Shown here: piece after piece, positions 1 to 7,523 of the stretch
Layout of the letters: each line of letters starts with the position of its first letter
Position numbering within the stretch: position 1 is the first letter of the stretch
Source: Bacteroidales bacterium UBA6192
Lineage (GTDB): Bacteria; Bacteroidota; Bacteroidia; Bacteroidales; F082
DNA length: 64,000 nt
NCBI GenBank assembly: GCA_002422725.1
Contig: DITE01000020.1
Coordinates: 22,645-86,644 of the forward strand
Direction of reading: 5' to 3'
The notes under the pieces: model-generated
Seen by the model: the letters and a program-made list of their open reading frames with translations, nothing else
Database searches by the model: none
What the model was told of the DNA's origin: nothing
Program-made: the position numbers and the translations under genes

Positions 1-1241
1 TGGAACGCCTCGATCCGTCATACACGATATATTTCGGTCCAGGAGATAAGGTCGACCTTCCGGCTGATGAGCAGGCATTGTATCAGTTATTTGATTCAAT
101 TGAGCCAGGCAGCGGTTCAAGATTAAAAAGATTTCTTAACGAAGCTGCTTTTAAATATGAAATCGGGATTAAAAAACTGGTGATGAAGCCCTCGAGAAGT
201 ATTCTCGAGTTTATCGATTGGGAAATCATGACATCTGCCTTCAAAATGCACATATTGCAATCTTTTCACAGCTATATCCGCAAATATTTCACACATCCCA
301 AATTACTCCGGATTCTTGAATTCCCGATTTTATTCCTGGGGGCGACAGCTCAAAAAACCCCGGCATTATACAGCCTTATGAACTATGGTGATATGAAACT
401 TGGAACCTGGTATCCGATAGGAGGAATGTACAAAGTTGTTGAGGGTTTCGAAAAGCTTGCGGTTTCATTGGGGGTAAAATTTCATTATGAGCACGAAGTG
501 ACCTCTTTTGTGATTGAAAATAAAGTAGTTAAAGGAGTTGCCACGAATCAGGGTGTCTTTAATGCAGATTTTGTTGTAGCAAGTGCCGATTATCATCACA
601 TTGAGCAACACATCCTGCCGGTTGAATACCGAAATTACAGCCAGAAATACTGGGACAGCAGAACCATGTCGCCTTCGTCACTGATCTATTTTCTGGGGAT
701 CAGTAAAACACTGCCTGAGGTTCAACACCACACACTGATTTTTAATGAGGACTTCGAAAAACATGCCGAACAAATCTACGAAACGCCACAGTGGCCAGTC
801 AATCCGTCTGTTTATCTGAGTTGCACGTCAAAATCAGATAATACAGTTGCTCCGGCGGGGATGGAAAATGTTTTTGTGTTAATTCCCGTTGCTCCAGGCC
901 TCGACGATACGGATGATGTCCGGCAGCATTACTTCGATTTCTCAATAAACCGGATTGAGGAAACTCTGGGTATATCTTTTAAAAATGATATCATCTATAA
1001 AAAGATGTATTCGAATCGTGATTTTTCTCACGATTATCATGCTTTTAAAGGAAATGCCTATGGTCTTGCCAATACCCTGATGCAGACGGCATTTTTGAAA
1101 CCATCAATGTTCAGCAAAAAACTTCCTAATTTGTTATTTACAGGCCAGCTAACCATCCCGGGTCCCGGTGTTCCGCCTGCCATCATTTCGGGTCAGGTTG
1201 CAGCCAACGAAATCATAAAAAAACAACACACCCACCTATGA
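1..1241 (+). CDS. crtI: Phytoene desaturase (carotenoid isomerase-type), C-terminal part
   Basis: FAD-dependent desaturase that converts phytoene to lycopene at the membrane. The reading frame is open from base 3, so the gene begins before the window; 412 residues are visible of a family that usually has about 490-500, and the N-terminal GxGxxG FAD motif is missing for that reason only. The first visible residues (RLDPSYTIYFGPGDKVDLP) are family-typical. The C-terminus carries the conserved block LFTGQLTIPGPGVPPAIISG followed by QVAANEI, which closes the FAD site in CrtI proteins. An apparent TTG start at 78 is internal and should not be used. The stop overlaps the start of crtB by 4 bases (ATGA), so the two are translationally coupled. 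Confidence 0.95.
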   Translation, partial: ERLDPSYTIYFGPGDKVDLPADEQALYQLFDSIEPGSGSRLKRFLNEAAFKYEIGIKKLVMKPSRSILEFIDWEIMTSAFKMHILQSFHSYIRKYFTHPKLLRILEFPILFLGATAQKTPALYSLMNYGDMKLGTWYPIGGMYKVVEGFEKLAVSLGVKFHYEHEVTSFVIENKVVKGVATNQGVFNADFVVASADYHHIEQHILPVEYRNYSQKYWDSRTMSPSSLIYFLGISKTLPEVQHHTLIFNEDFEKHAEQIYETPQWPVNPSVYLSCTSKSDNTVAPAGMENVFVLIPVAPGLDDTDDVRQHYFDFSINRIEETLGISFKNDIIYKKMYSNRDFSHDYHAFKGNAYGLANTLMQTAFLKPSMFSKKLPNLLFTGQLTIPGPGVPPAIISGQVAANEIIKKQHTHL

Positions 1242-2077
1242 AAGTACTTTATGATGAAATATCGTTTGGGGCAAGCAAGATGATTACACGTGCTTACAGC
1301 ACCTCATTCTCGCTTGGCATAAGGTTGTTCAGTAAAGAACTACATGACCCCATTTATGCTATTTATGGCTTTGTACGCCTTGCTGATGAAATCGTTGATA
1401 CCTTTCACGAATATGACAAAAACACCCTCATGGCCGAATTCAGGAACGACACAGTGAATGCCATTGAGCGGGGGATAAGCATGAACCCCATACTGCAAAG
1501 TTTCCAGGAAACAGTAAGAAAATACAATATCGAGTGGGAGTTGATCGATCGGTTTCTAAAAAGCATGGAAATGGATCTGAAAGACATTGAATACAATCAA
1601 ATGTTGTTTGAAGATTACATCCTGGGTTCAGCAGAAGTGGTTGGCCTGATGTGTCTTCATGTGTTTACTTACGGTGATCAGAAGATGTATGACGAACTTA
1701 AATATTCGGCAATGCGCCTGGGATCTGCTTTTCAGAAGATTAATTTTCTGCGCGACATGCACGCCGATCATGTTAAACTGGGAAGAACCTATTTTCCTGG
1801 CCTTGATATGAATAAGTTTGACTCAGAAACCAAAATTCGTATAGAAGATGATATTGAAAAAGACTTTAAAGATGGACTCAATGGAATCAGGAAGTTGCCA
1901 AAGGGAGCTCGACATGGAGTGTATTCTGCCTATGTGTATTATTTCAGCCTCTTTGAAAAGATTAAAAAACTTCATAGTAATAAACTGTTAGAAGACAGAA
2001 GAATCCGTGTCCCTAATTCAGCGAAATACGGATTACTTGTTAGTTCATACCTGCGCTACCGATTAAATGTGTTGTAA
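1238..2077 (+). CDS. crtB: Phytoene synthase
   Basis: Condenses two geranylgeranyl diphosphates head-to-head to phytoene, the first committed step of carotenoid synthesis. The 279-residue protein is of usual length for bacterial CrtB. Both Mg-diphosphate binding Asp motifs of the squalene/phytoene synthase fold are present: DEIVD at residues 50-54 and DMHAD at 173-177, the latter followed by the signature VKLGRTYFP. The start ATG lies inside the stop region of crtI (4-base overlap) and the end overlaps the next gene by 11 bases, so this is an operon. Confidence 0.96.
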   Translation: MKVLYDEISFGASKMITRAYSTSFSLGIRLFSKELHDPIYAIYGFVRLADEIVDTFHEYDKNTLMAEFRNDTVNAIERGISMNPILQSFQETVRKYNIEWELIDRFLKSMEMDLKDIEYNQMLFEDYILGSAEVVGLMCLHVFTYGDQKMYDELKYSAMRLGSAFQKINFLRDMHADHVKLGRTYFPGLDMNKFDSETKIRIEDDIEKDFKDGLNGIRKLPKGARHGVYSAYVYYFSLFEKIKKLHSNKLLEDRRIRVPNSAKYGLLVSSYLRYRLNVL

Positions 2078-2612
2078 GGTGACATCCATGATGTTGTTAT
2101 TGGTTTTTTCAATGGGATCATCTGGTTCCTGGCTGGCTGATGCCCGGGATGCCTTCTTTCAGTTTGGTGAAAGCAAATGCAGATCGGAAAAACTATATGA
2201 TTATCTGATTGGTGTTCAGACTACAGATACGGCTTTATACTTAGCATATAAAGGGATGTCGAGGGCTTCTTCAGCAGATTGTAGTTTTAATCCATCAACG
2301 AAACTCAATCGTTTCCGTCAAGGCCGGAATTGGCTGGAAGAGGCCATAAAAATGAATCCTGATCACCCTGAGATTAGGCTTATGCGTTTAAGTGTGCAGC
2401 TAAATGCGCCTTTTTTTCTGGACTATTCAGCCAATATCGCGGATGACAGAAACCAACTGATCGAATTGCTGGTGAATGATCCCGGAGCTTTCAAAGATGA
2501 TGACTATACACTTAAAGTTCTTAACTTTGTTGAACAATCGGCCAGACCTACTGATGCAGAAATGAAGCAGATCAAAGGTTTAATAAATTATTTGAAAAAA
2601 AATGGGAAATGA
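2067..2612 (+). CDS. Unknown exported protein inside the carotenoid operon
   Basis: I do not recognise a named family. It begins with a hydrophobic, signal-like stretch (MMLLLVFSMGSSGSWLADA) and continues as a helical protein with a TPR-like segment (GRNWLEEAIKMNPDHPEIRLM). The listed start overlaps crtB by 11 bases; the ATG codons at 2088 or 2091 would place the methionine directly before the hydrophobic segment and are likelier starts. The end overlaps idi by 11 bases. Its position between crtB and idi, with overlaps on both sides, argues for a role in carotenoid formation or export, but there is no catalytic motif and it does not look like a lycopene cyclase. Confidence 0.8.
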   Translation: MCCKVTSMMLLLVFSMGSSGSWLADARDAFFQFGESKCRSEKLYDYLIGVQTTDTALYLAYKGMSRASSADCSFNPSTKLNRFRQGRNWLEEAIKMNPDHPEIRLMRLSVQLNAPFFLDYSANIADDRNQLIELLVNDPGAFKDDDYTLKVLNFVEQSARPTDAEMKQIKGLINYLKKNGK

Positions 2613-3126
2613 ATTTGTAATCCTTGTTGATGAGAAAGACCAGCAACTTGGTTTGATGGAAAAAATGAAAGCTCATCAGGAAGCTCTGCTCCACAGGGCT
2701 TTTTCAGTGTTTCTTTTCAACAGCGACGGTAGATTACTGATTCAGCAGCGCGCATTAAGCAAATATCACAGTCCAGGCTTGTGGACAAACACCTGCTGCA
2801 GTCACCCGCGCGATGGCGAATCTGTTATGATGGCTGCCAATCGAAGACTTTACGAGGAAATGGGAATGAAAGCAACGCTTGTTGAAATTTTTTGGTTCAT
2901 ATACAAGGCAGATGTTGGGCAAGGACTTACAGAGAATGAGTTGGATCACGTATTAATAGGTTATACGGATGAACAGCCTGTAATCAATACCGATGAAGTT
3001 CACGACTGGAAATATGCAGGCATGGATGAAATTGCAGCTGATATGCTGCAACACCCTGATCAATACACTGTGTGGTTCAGAATCATTTTCAACCGGGTTC
3101 ATGAATATTTAAGAAATCAACAATAA
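2602..3126 (+). CDS. idi: Isopentenyl-diphosphate delta-isomerase, type I (Nudix fold)
   Basis: Interconverts isopentenyl and dimethylallyl diphosphate, supplying the allylic primer for prenyl chains and so for carotenoids. The 174 residues match the type I family length. Visible motifs are TNTCCSHP with the catalytic cysteine (C65 or C66), the Nudix-like helix with RRLYEEMG (residues 81-88) and the acidic ENELDHV (111-117) that holds the catalytic glutamate. It overlaps the preceding gene by 11 bases and is followed 10 bases later by crtZ, so it is part of the carotenoid operon. Confidence 0.95.
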   Translation: MGNEFVILVDEKDQQLGLMEKMKAHQEALLHRAFSVFLFNSDGRLLIQQRALSKYHSPGLWTNTCCSHPRDGESVMMAANRRLYEEMGMKATLVEIFWFIYKADVGQGLTENELDHVLIGYTDEQPVINTDEVHDWKYAGMDEIAADMLQHPDQYTVWFRIIFNRVHEYLRNQQ

Positions 3127-3136
3127 TTTTCTCACA

Positions 3137-3595
3137 ATGAACTGGATAATAGCCTCTCTTTTGATATTGACCGCATTCCTGTTTATGGAATTTGTAGCTT
3201 GGTTTACCCACAAATATGTGATGCATGGTTTTCTCTGGGTGCTTCACAAGGACCATCACATACGCGATGGCAGAAGGTTTGAATGGAACGATGTGTTTGC
3301 CATTATGTTCGCATTGCCCAGTTTCCTGCTGATTTATAATGGTGTAGCTGCCGGATATGATTACCGATTTTATCTGGGGATTGGCATCGCATTGTATGGG
3401 CTGGCCTATTTTTTGTTCCACGATGTGCTTGTACATCAACGAATTCCCATCCTGGGCAAACTCTCAAATAAATATCTGAGAGCCACGTTAACTGCCCATC
3501 TGGACCACCATAAACCACTCGCATTTTACAATTATGGATTTCTGATTGCTCCATGGAAATATTACAGGGAAGAGTGGTCGAAGAAACTCAATTAG
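3137..3595 (+). CDS. crtZ: Beta-carotene hydroxylase (fatty-acid hydroxylase superfamily)
   Basis: Membrane di-iron hydroxylase that adds hydroxyl groups to the beta-ionone rings, making zeaxanthin from beta-carotene. The 152 residues hold the histidine clusters of the family: HKYVMH (H25, H30), HKDHH (H37, H40, H41), HDVLVH (H95, H100) and HLDHH (H121, H124, H125), between hydrophobic membrane helices. It is the last gene of the carotenoid operon and converges on the minus-strand channel gene with only 7 bases between the stop codons. No lycopene cyclase is seen in the visible part of the operon; it is expected upstream or elsewhere. Confidence 0.93.
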   Translation: MNWIIASLLILTAFLFMEFVAWFTHKYVMHGFLWVLHKDHHIRDGRRFEWNDVFAIMFALPSFLLIYNGVAAGYDYRFYLGIGIALYGLAYFLFHDVLVHQRIPILGKLSNKYLRATLTAHLDHHKPLAFYNYGFLIAPWKYYREEWSKKLN

Positions 3596-3602
3596 GTAGA
3601 AA

Positions 3603-4883
3603 TCATTTTATTTCTTTGGCAATCAGCACTTCTGCAATGTCTGATAGACTACTATTCGATGGGTTCTGGTATACCCTGAGCTCAAACATGGGAATTACAG
3701 CTAAGATATGATCGAAAATATTACTTTGCAGATTTTCAAAATCAACCCATTCCTGCATATTACTGAACACATAAATTTCGATGGGTATGCCTTTTTCTGA
3801 TGGTTGCAATTGTCTGACCATCAATGTCATTTCTTTGTGAATCAAGGGATGATTGCGTAAATATTCCAGCACATATGCTCTGAAAACCCCAAGATTTGTT
3901 TGACGGCGACCATTAACGAGGACAGTCGTGTCAAGGTTATTTATTTTGTTATAGGTCTGAATTTCATCTTCTTTAAGCTTTAGATAGTCTTTGATCAGAT
4001 GATACTTCCCGAATCGTTCGAGCATTTCCTGTGTACAAAACTTTACACTTTCCATGTCAAGGGCAACATGCCGTTTAATTCTCCTGCCACCCGACTCCTG
4101 CATTCCTCTCCAGTTTTGAAAGGAGTCGGTTACCATAGAATAGGTAGGTATAGTTGTAATACTTTTATCCCAGTTTTGCACTTTAACTGTTGTCAGCGTA
4201 ATCTCGAGCACATCGCCATCAGCTCCGTATTTTGGCATCGTAATCCAGTCGCCAATGCGAACCATGTCGTTTTGCGACAGCTGAATGCCACCAACAAACC
4301 CGAGAATTGGATCTTTGAACACCAACATCATTACAGCTGAAAGTGTTCCGAGTCCAAGTATCAGTGTATTCAGGTCACGTCCAACCAGGGTTGCTATGAT
4401 CATTAATGTGCCAACGATGAACATAATTATTTTGATGATCTGCATCAGCCCCTTGATTGGCTTGCTTTTCGAAACATCAAAAGTGTTGTAAATGTCGTGT
4501 ATGCTTGAAATGACTCCGCTTAATATGAGCATGACAACGAATATCACATACACTTCGATGGTATTCTGCACAAAATCAATAGCCTTCGGGAAACCTGGAA
4601 GAGTATTGGGCACGAAAGTGGAGATCACATAAGATGGAACAAGATAAGATGCTCTGGAAATGACCTTATTCTTGATCAGAATGTCGTCAAAATCGTTTGA
4701 TGACCGGTGAATAATTACAAAAAGAGTGCGCTTAATAATGAACCGGGCGATAAAATACACCAGAAACGATAAGAGTAACAAAGCCACAAATGCCGCACCT
4801 TCAGAAAAGATATCAAGCTGCCTAAAGTCAAGGTGTGAGGATTGCAAAAGCGACCGCATGAAGCGGATGATCCAGTCGAACAT
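3603..4883 (-). CDS. MscS-family mechanosensitive channel, YbdG-like
   Basis: Integral membrane channel of the small-conductance mechanosensitive family; YbdG-type members open on hypo-osmotic shock. The 426 residues are close to E. coli YbdG (about 415). About five hydrophobic helices occupy residues 20-200, followed by the pore-lining helix and beta domain with the typical stretch VRIGDWITMPKYGADGDV and the YbdG-like NWDKSITTIPTYSMVTDSF and NWRGMQESGGRRIKR. The C-terminal domain contains YVFSNMQEWVDFENLQSNIF. It starts 17 bases after the upstream unknown gene, with which it probably shares a transcript. Confidence 0.9.
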   Translation of the reverse strand: MFDWIIRFMRSLLQSSHLDFRQLDIFSEGAAFVALLLLSFLVYFIARFIIKRTLFVIIHRSSNDFDDILIKNKVISRASYLVPSYVISTFVPNTLPGFPKAIDFVQNTIEVYVIFVVMLILSGVISSIHDIYNTFDVSKSKPIKGLMQIIKIIMFIVGTLMIIATLVGRDLNTLILGLGTLSAVMMLVFKDPILGFVGGIQLSQNDMVRIGDWITMPKYGADGDVLEITLTTVKVQNWDKSITTIPTYSMVTDSFQNWRGMQESGGRRIKRHVALDMESVKFCTQEMLERFGKYHLIKDYLKLKEDEIQTYNKINNLDTTVLVNGRRQTNLGVFRAYVLEYLRNHPLIHKEMTLMVRQLQPSEKGIPIEIYVFSNMQEWVDFENLQSNIFDHILAVIPMFELRVYQNPSNSSLSDIAEVLIAKEIK

Positions 4884-4900
4884 AATAATAAATCAGATAA

Positions 4901-5623
4901 TCAGTCTTTCAAATATTTGATTGCTTCCAGATATTTTTCATATATGTATAGAAGCTTACCCTGGCACGATTGTTCGTCATAAATTCTGACAAAATCAAGA
5001 ATGCCTGTTTTGTTGTACATGGTAGTTAAAGCAGCATCAAAATTGTTGTCCTCCACATTATGTCTGATGCTGGTAGTAATTTTTTCAAAAGTTGGCCAGC
5101 GAAGTTCAACCGGAATATGCAGGTAGTACAACTCTCTCCAGCTGTCATCGTTGTAAATACCATCACTCACCTTGTTGAGGGAAAAATATTTTGTAATTTT
5201 AATAATACTGTTGTATTCGGCCACCTTACGTGATTTCAAAAAAGTGATGCCTTCATCCTGAAATGCGGAAACCAACTCTCCAACATATTCATAGGGCAGG
5301 TATTTTAACCTAATGGCTCCGGTAGCTTCATTATAGAGGTTTAGCAATCCGGGTGCGCCATCAAATTTATGGGGAAAGGTTTTCTTAATATTGCTTATTG
5401 CCCTGATAATTTTATCCCCATTGAAAATATTATTTGTGATGAGAAACAGGGAACGTGGATCGGTGCGATCGGGAACAGTTGTCCCGTGATATCCCGGAAA
5501 AGGGTACAATGACTCGAGTACGAGAGCAGACGATTTAGTGTCGTTTTCAACAGAAGCCAGATTCTCTTTTTTAGAGATCATCCCAATAGATTCAATGTGA
5601 TTATGTTCCATAATGTCAGGCAT
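4901..5623 (-). CDS. Unknown protein, cotranscribed with the mechanosensitive channel
   Basis: A 240-residue soluble-looking protein with no signal peptide or membrane segment and no family I can name. Recognisable points are an aromatic, proline-rich segment LESLYPFPGYHGTTVPDRTD near residue 40 and a basic/acidic helical C-terminus. A weak Bacteroidota promoter lies upstream on the minus strand: ATTG, 21 bases, TATATTCG (7 of 8 to TAnnTTTG) at about 5656-5688, which places the transcript start about 25 bases before this ATG. The pairing with the YbdG-like channel 17 bases downstream is the only hint at function. Confidence 0.8.
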   Translation of the reverse strand: MPDIMEHNHIESIGMISKKENLASVENDTKSSALVLESLYPFPGYHGTTVPDRTDPRSLFLITNNIFNGDKIIRAISNIKKTFPHKFDGAPGLLNLYNEATGAIRLKYLPYEYVGELVSAFQDEGITFLKSRKVAEYNSIIKITKYFSLNKVSDGIYNDDSWRELYYLHIPVELRWPTFEKITTSIRHNVEDNNFDAALTTMYNKTGILDFVRIYDEQSCQGKLLYIYEKYLEAIKYLKD

Positions 5624-5687
5624 TTTATGGTTAGATATGGTTTAGTTACACGAAGCGAATATAGGCATATTTCCGGGGGTAGTGCAA

Positions 5688-6281
5688 TCATTTTTTTCTA
5701 ACGATGAAAAAAATCTCCCTTTCTGATCTGGGTTTTATTGAGTTGTAGGCAGTTTCAAAAGTCAATATTTCAAATCCAGTCTCAAGCAGACCCAGGTATT
5801 CTTTGGGTGAGCCCCCGAAAGGCGGGCCATCAAAAATAAATTCGTGGTTAAACAGTAATCCGGCAATTTTACCTCCTTTTGCCAGCAGATTGTAACATTT
5901 GTCTGCCCATTCATTTCTTTTGCTTCGTGGTAGTGAGCTGAAAAATGTTTGCTCGATAATGAGGTCAAAGGTTGCACTGAGGCTGAAAAAGTCGGTGCCA
6001 AGGATATTCTCTTCCGGAAACTCAGGGTAAATGTTTTTAAAGGCTTTAACAGCAAGTGGTGAAAAATCGAGATAATACACCTGACTGAATCCTTCACGAA
6101 AAGCATAGCCCGCCTCCCATCCTTTGCCGGCTCCGGGCAACAGAATACGTAAATTTTTATTGGTAAGTTGATCCAGATAGGCTTTTATAGCAGGGGAAGG
6201 ATAACCAATATCCCAGCCCTGCCGGCCCGACAGATATTGTCTGGACCAATATGCACTATTTAGGTTATTCTGAGGCTCCAT
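5688..6281 (-). CDS. SAM-dependent methyltransferase, TPMT family
   Basis: Class I methyltransferase of the thiopurine S-methyltransferase type; bacterial members methylate small thiols, selenium or tellurium compounds or xenobiotics, but the substrate here cannot be read from sequence. The 197-residue protein has the family's N-terminal tryptophan motif YWSRQYLSGRQGWDIG (residues 11-26), the SAM-binding motif LLPGAGKGWEAGY (47-59) and the acidic end of strand 2 in YYLDFSPLAV. It overlaps the upstream SUI1 gene by one base and is the last gene of a five-gene minus-strand run. Confidence 0.88.
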   Translation of the reverse strand: MEPQNNLNSAYWSRQYLSGRQGWDIGYPSPAIKAYLDQLTNKNLRILLPGAGKGWEAGYAFREGFSQVYYLDFSPLAVKAFKNIYPEFPEENILGTDFFSLSATFDLIIEQTFFSSLPRSKRNEWADKCYNLLAKGGKIAGLLFNHEFIFDGPPFGGSPKEYLGLLETGFEILTFETAYNSIKPRSEREIFFIVRKK

Positions 6282-6619
6282 CAGCCGCCGGCCAGCTTAG
6301 CTTTATAACCCTGACTGACCAGGTAATCAAGAATTTTTGCCCTGAAATCGCCCTGAACCAGAATTTCACCATCTTTCACACTTCCTCCGGCACCGCAAAG
6401 GGTTTTTAGTTTTTTGCCCAGCGCTTCAAGATCGCTGTTGCTTCCCTTAAAGCCGGTTATCAGACTGACTTTTTTACCACCACGTTGTTTTTTATCGAGC
6501 ATTACCCTTAGCTGTTGCTGATTGGGGGACAAGGTAACGGGGATGTCCTGAGACTGATCATCATAAACAAATTCAGGATTGGTTGAATATACAATTCCTT
6601 CGCGACGATTTTTACTCAT
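6281..6619 (-). CDS. SUI1/eIF1-like translation factor (YciH type)
   Basis: Small protein of the SUI1 family, homologous to eukaryotic eIF1 and bacterial YciH, thought to bind the small ribosomal subunit and influence start-site fidelity. The core is at residues 45-110: basic KKQRGGKKVSLITGF, then DLEALGKKLKTLCGAGGSVK and a terminal lysine/glycine region. The first 45 residues are a variable tail. It overlaps the lipid-kinase gene by 8 bases and the methyltransferase by one, so it is made within this operon. Confidence 0.9.
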   Translation of the reverse strand: MSKNRREGIVYSTNPEFVYDDQSQDIPVTLSPNQQQLRVMLDKKQRGGKKVSLITGFKGSNSDLEALGKKLKTLCGAGGSVKDGEILVQGDFRAKILDYLVSQGYKAKLAGG

Positions 6620-7523
6620 TTTTTGAAGGGATAATTATGTTCAGACTTAAAGGATTTATTTTAATTATCAAATCTTTATCAAGCCGCACAGGTTCTCCGT
6701 CGAGATTGACAACCCGGTTTTTTCGCCTGATGAGTTCGATGGTAGCTGCTTGATGCACCTGAACGAAGCGTGATCTGTGGATCATTTTCAGAAACAAAAG
6801 ATTGATAATCAAAGGCATTTCGAAAATATTGGGTTTCTGAACGATGCACACATCAAGCAATCCATCATTCAGTTCTGCATTGGGAGCAATGGTTGTATTG
6901 TAACCAAATTGATTGGAGTTGGCCAAAGTTATAAACAATGCCTTTGTTTTGATCGTGGTATGACCATCAAGTTTAAGTTTATAAGTCTTGGGACGATACG
7001 ACTGAAACCTCTGGGCAACGATTTTGAAATAGGTAAAAAATCCACGATGTGATTCTTTCGCAAACAACCGGGCCACCAATGCATCAAAACCGACACCGGC
7101 TATGCTGACGAAAATTCTCCCGTTGATTGTGCCTGTATCTATTTTGGCAACTTCACCACTGTTGATCAGCTGAAGAGCTTTTTCAAAATGAATTGGTATG
7201 TTCAAATGACGTGCAAGGCCATTGCCCGAACCGCTGGGAATAATTCCAAGTACAGCTGTTGTGCCGATCAGGCTTTGAGCAACTTCATTGATTGTTCCGT
7301 CGCCCCCAACTGCAACAACGATATCAGCTCCATTTCTGAGTGCCTCGTGGCTAAGTTCGGCAGCATGCCCGGCATGCTGGCTGAAAGCAATGTTCCATTG
7401 AAACAATTTTTTATCTAAATGGCTTTCAACCAAAGCCGGAAAAGTGTCTTTAGTGATGTTTCCGGCAATAGGATTCACAATAAAATAAACCTGTTTCACC
7501 TGATCTGAAGTTTTTGTTTTCAT
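6612..7523 (-). CDS. Diacylglycerol/lipid kinase family protein (YegS-like)
   Basis: ATP-dependent lipid kinase of the DAGK catalytic family. The 303 residues show the nucleotide-binding GGDGTINEVAQ (73-83), the following PSGSGNGLARHLNIP, and the C-terminal VNLDGEPV typical of the family. The gene overlaps the sulfatase-like gene upstream by 4 bases and the SUI1 gene downstream by 8. Next to an LTA-synthase-like enzyme, which in Gram-positives releases diacylglycerol from phosphatidylglycerol, a lipid kinase could recycle the diacylglycerol; this coupling is inference. Confidence 0.9.
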   Translation of the reverse strand: MKTKTSDQVKQVYFIVNPIAGNITKDTFPALVESHLDKKLFQWNIAFSQHAGHAAELSHEALRNGADIVVAVGGDGTINEVAQSLIGTTAVLGIIPSGSGNGLARHLNIPIHFEKALQLINSGEVAKIDTGTINGRIFVSIAGVGFDALVARLFAKESHRGFFTYFKIVAQRFQSYRPKTYKLKLDGHTTIKTKALFITLANSNQFGYNTTIAPNAELNDGLLDVCIVQKPNIFEMPLIINLLFLKMIHRSRFVQVHQAATIELIRRKNRVVNLDGEPVRLDKDLIIKINPLSLNIIIPSKNE

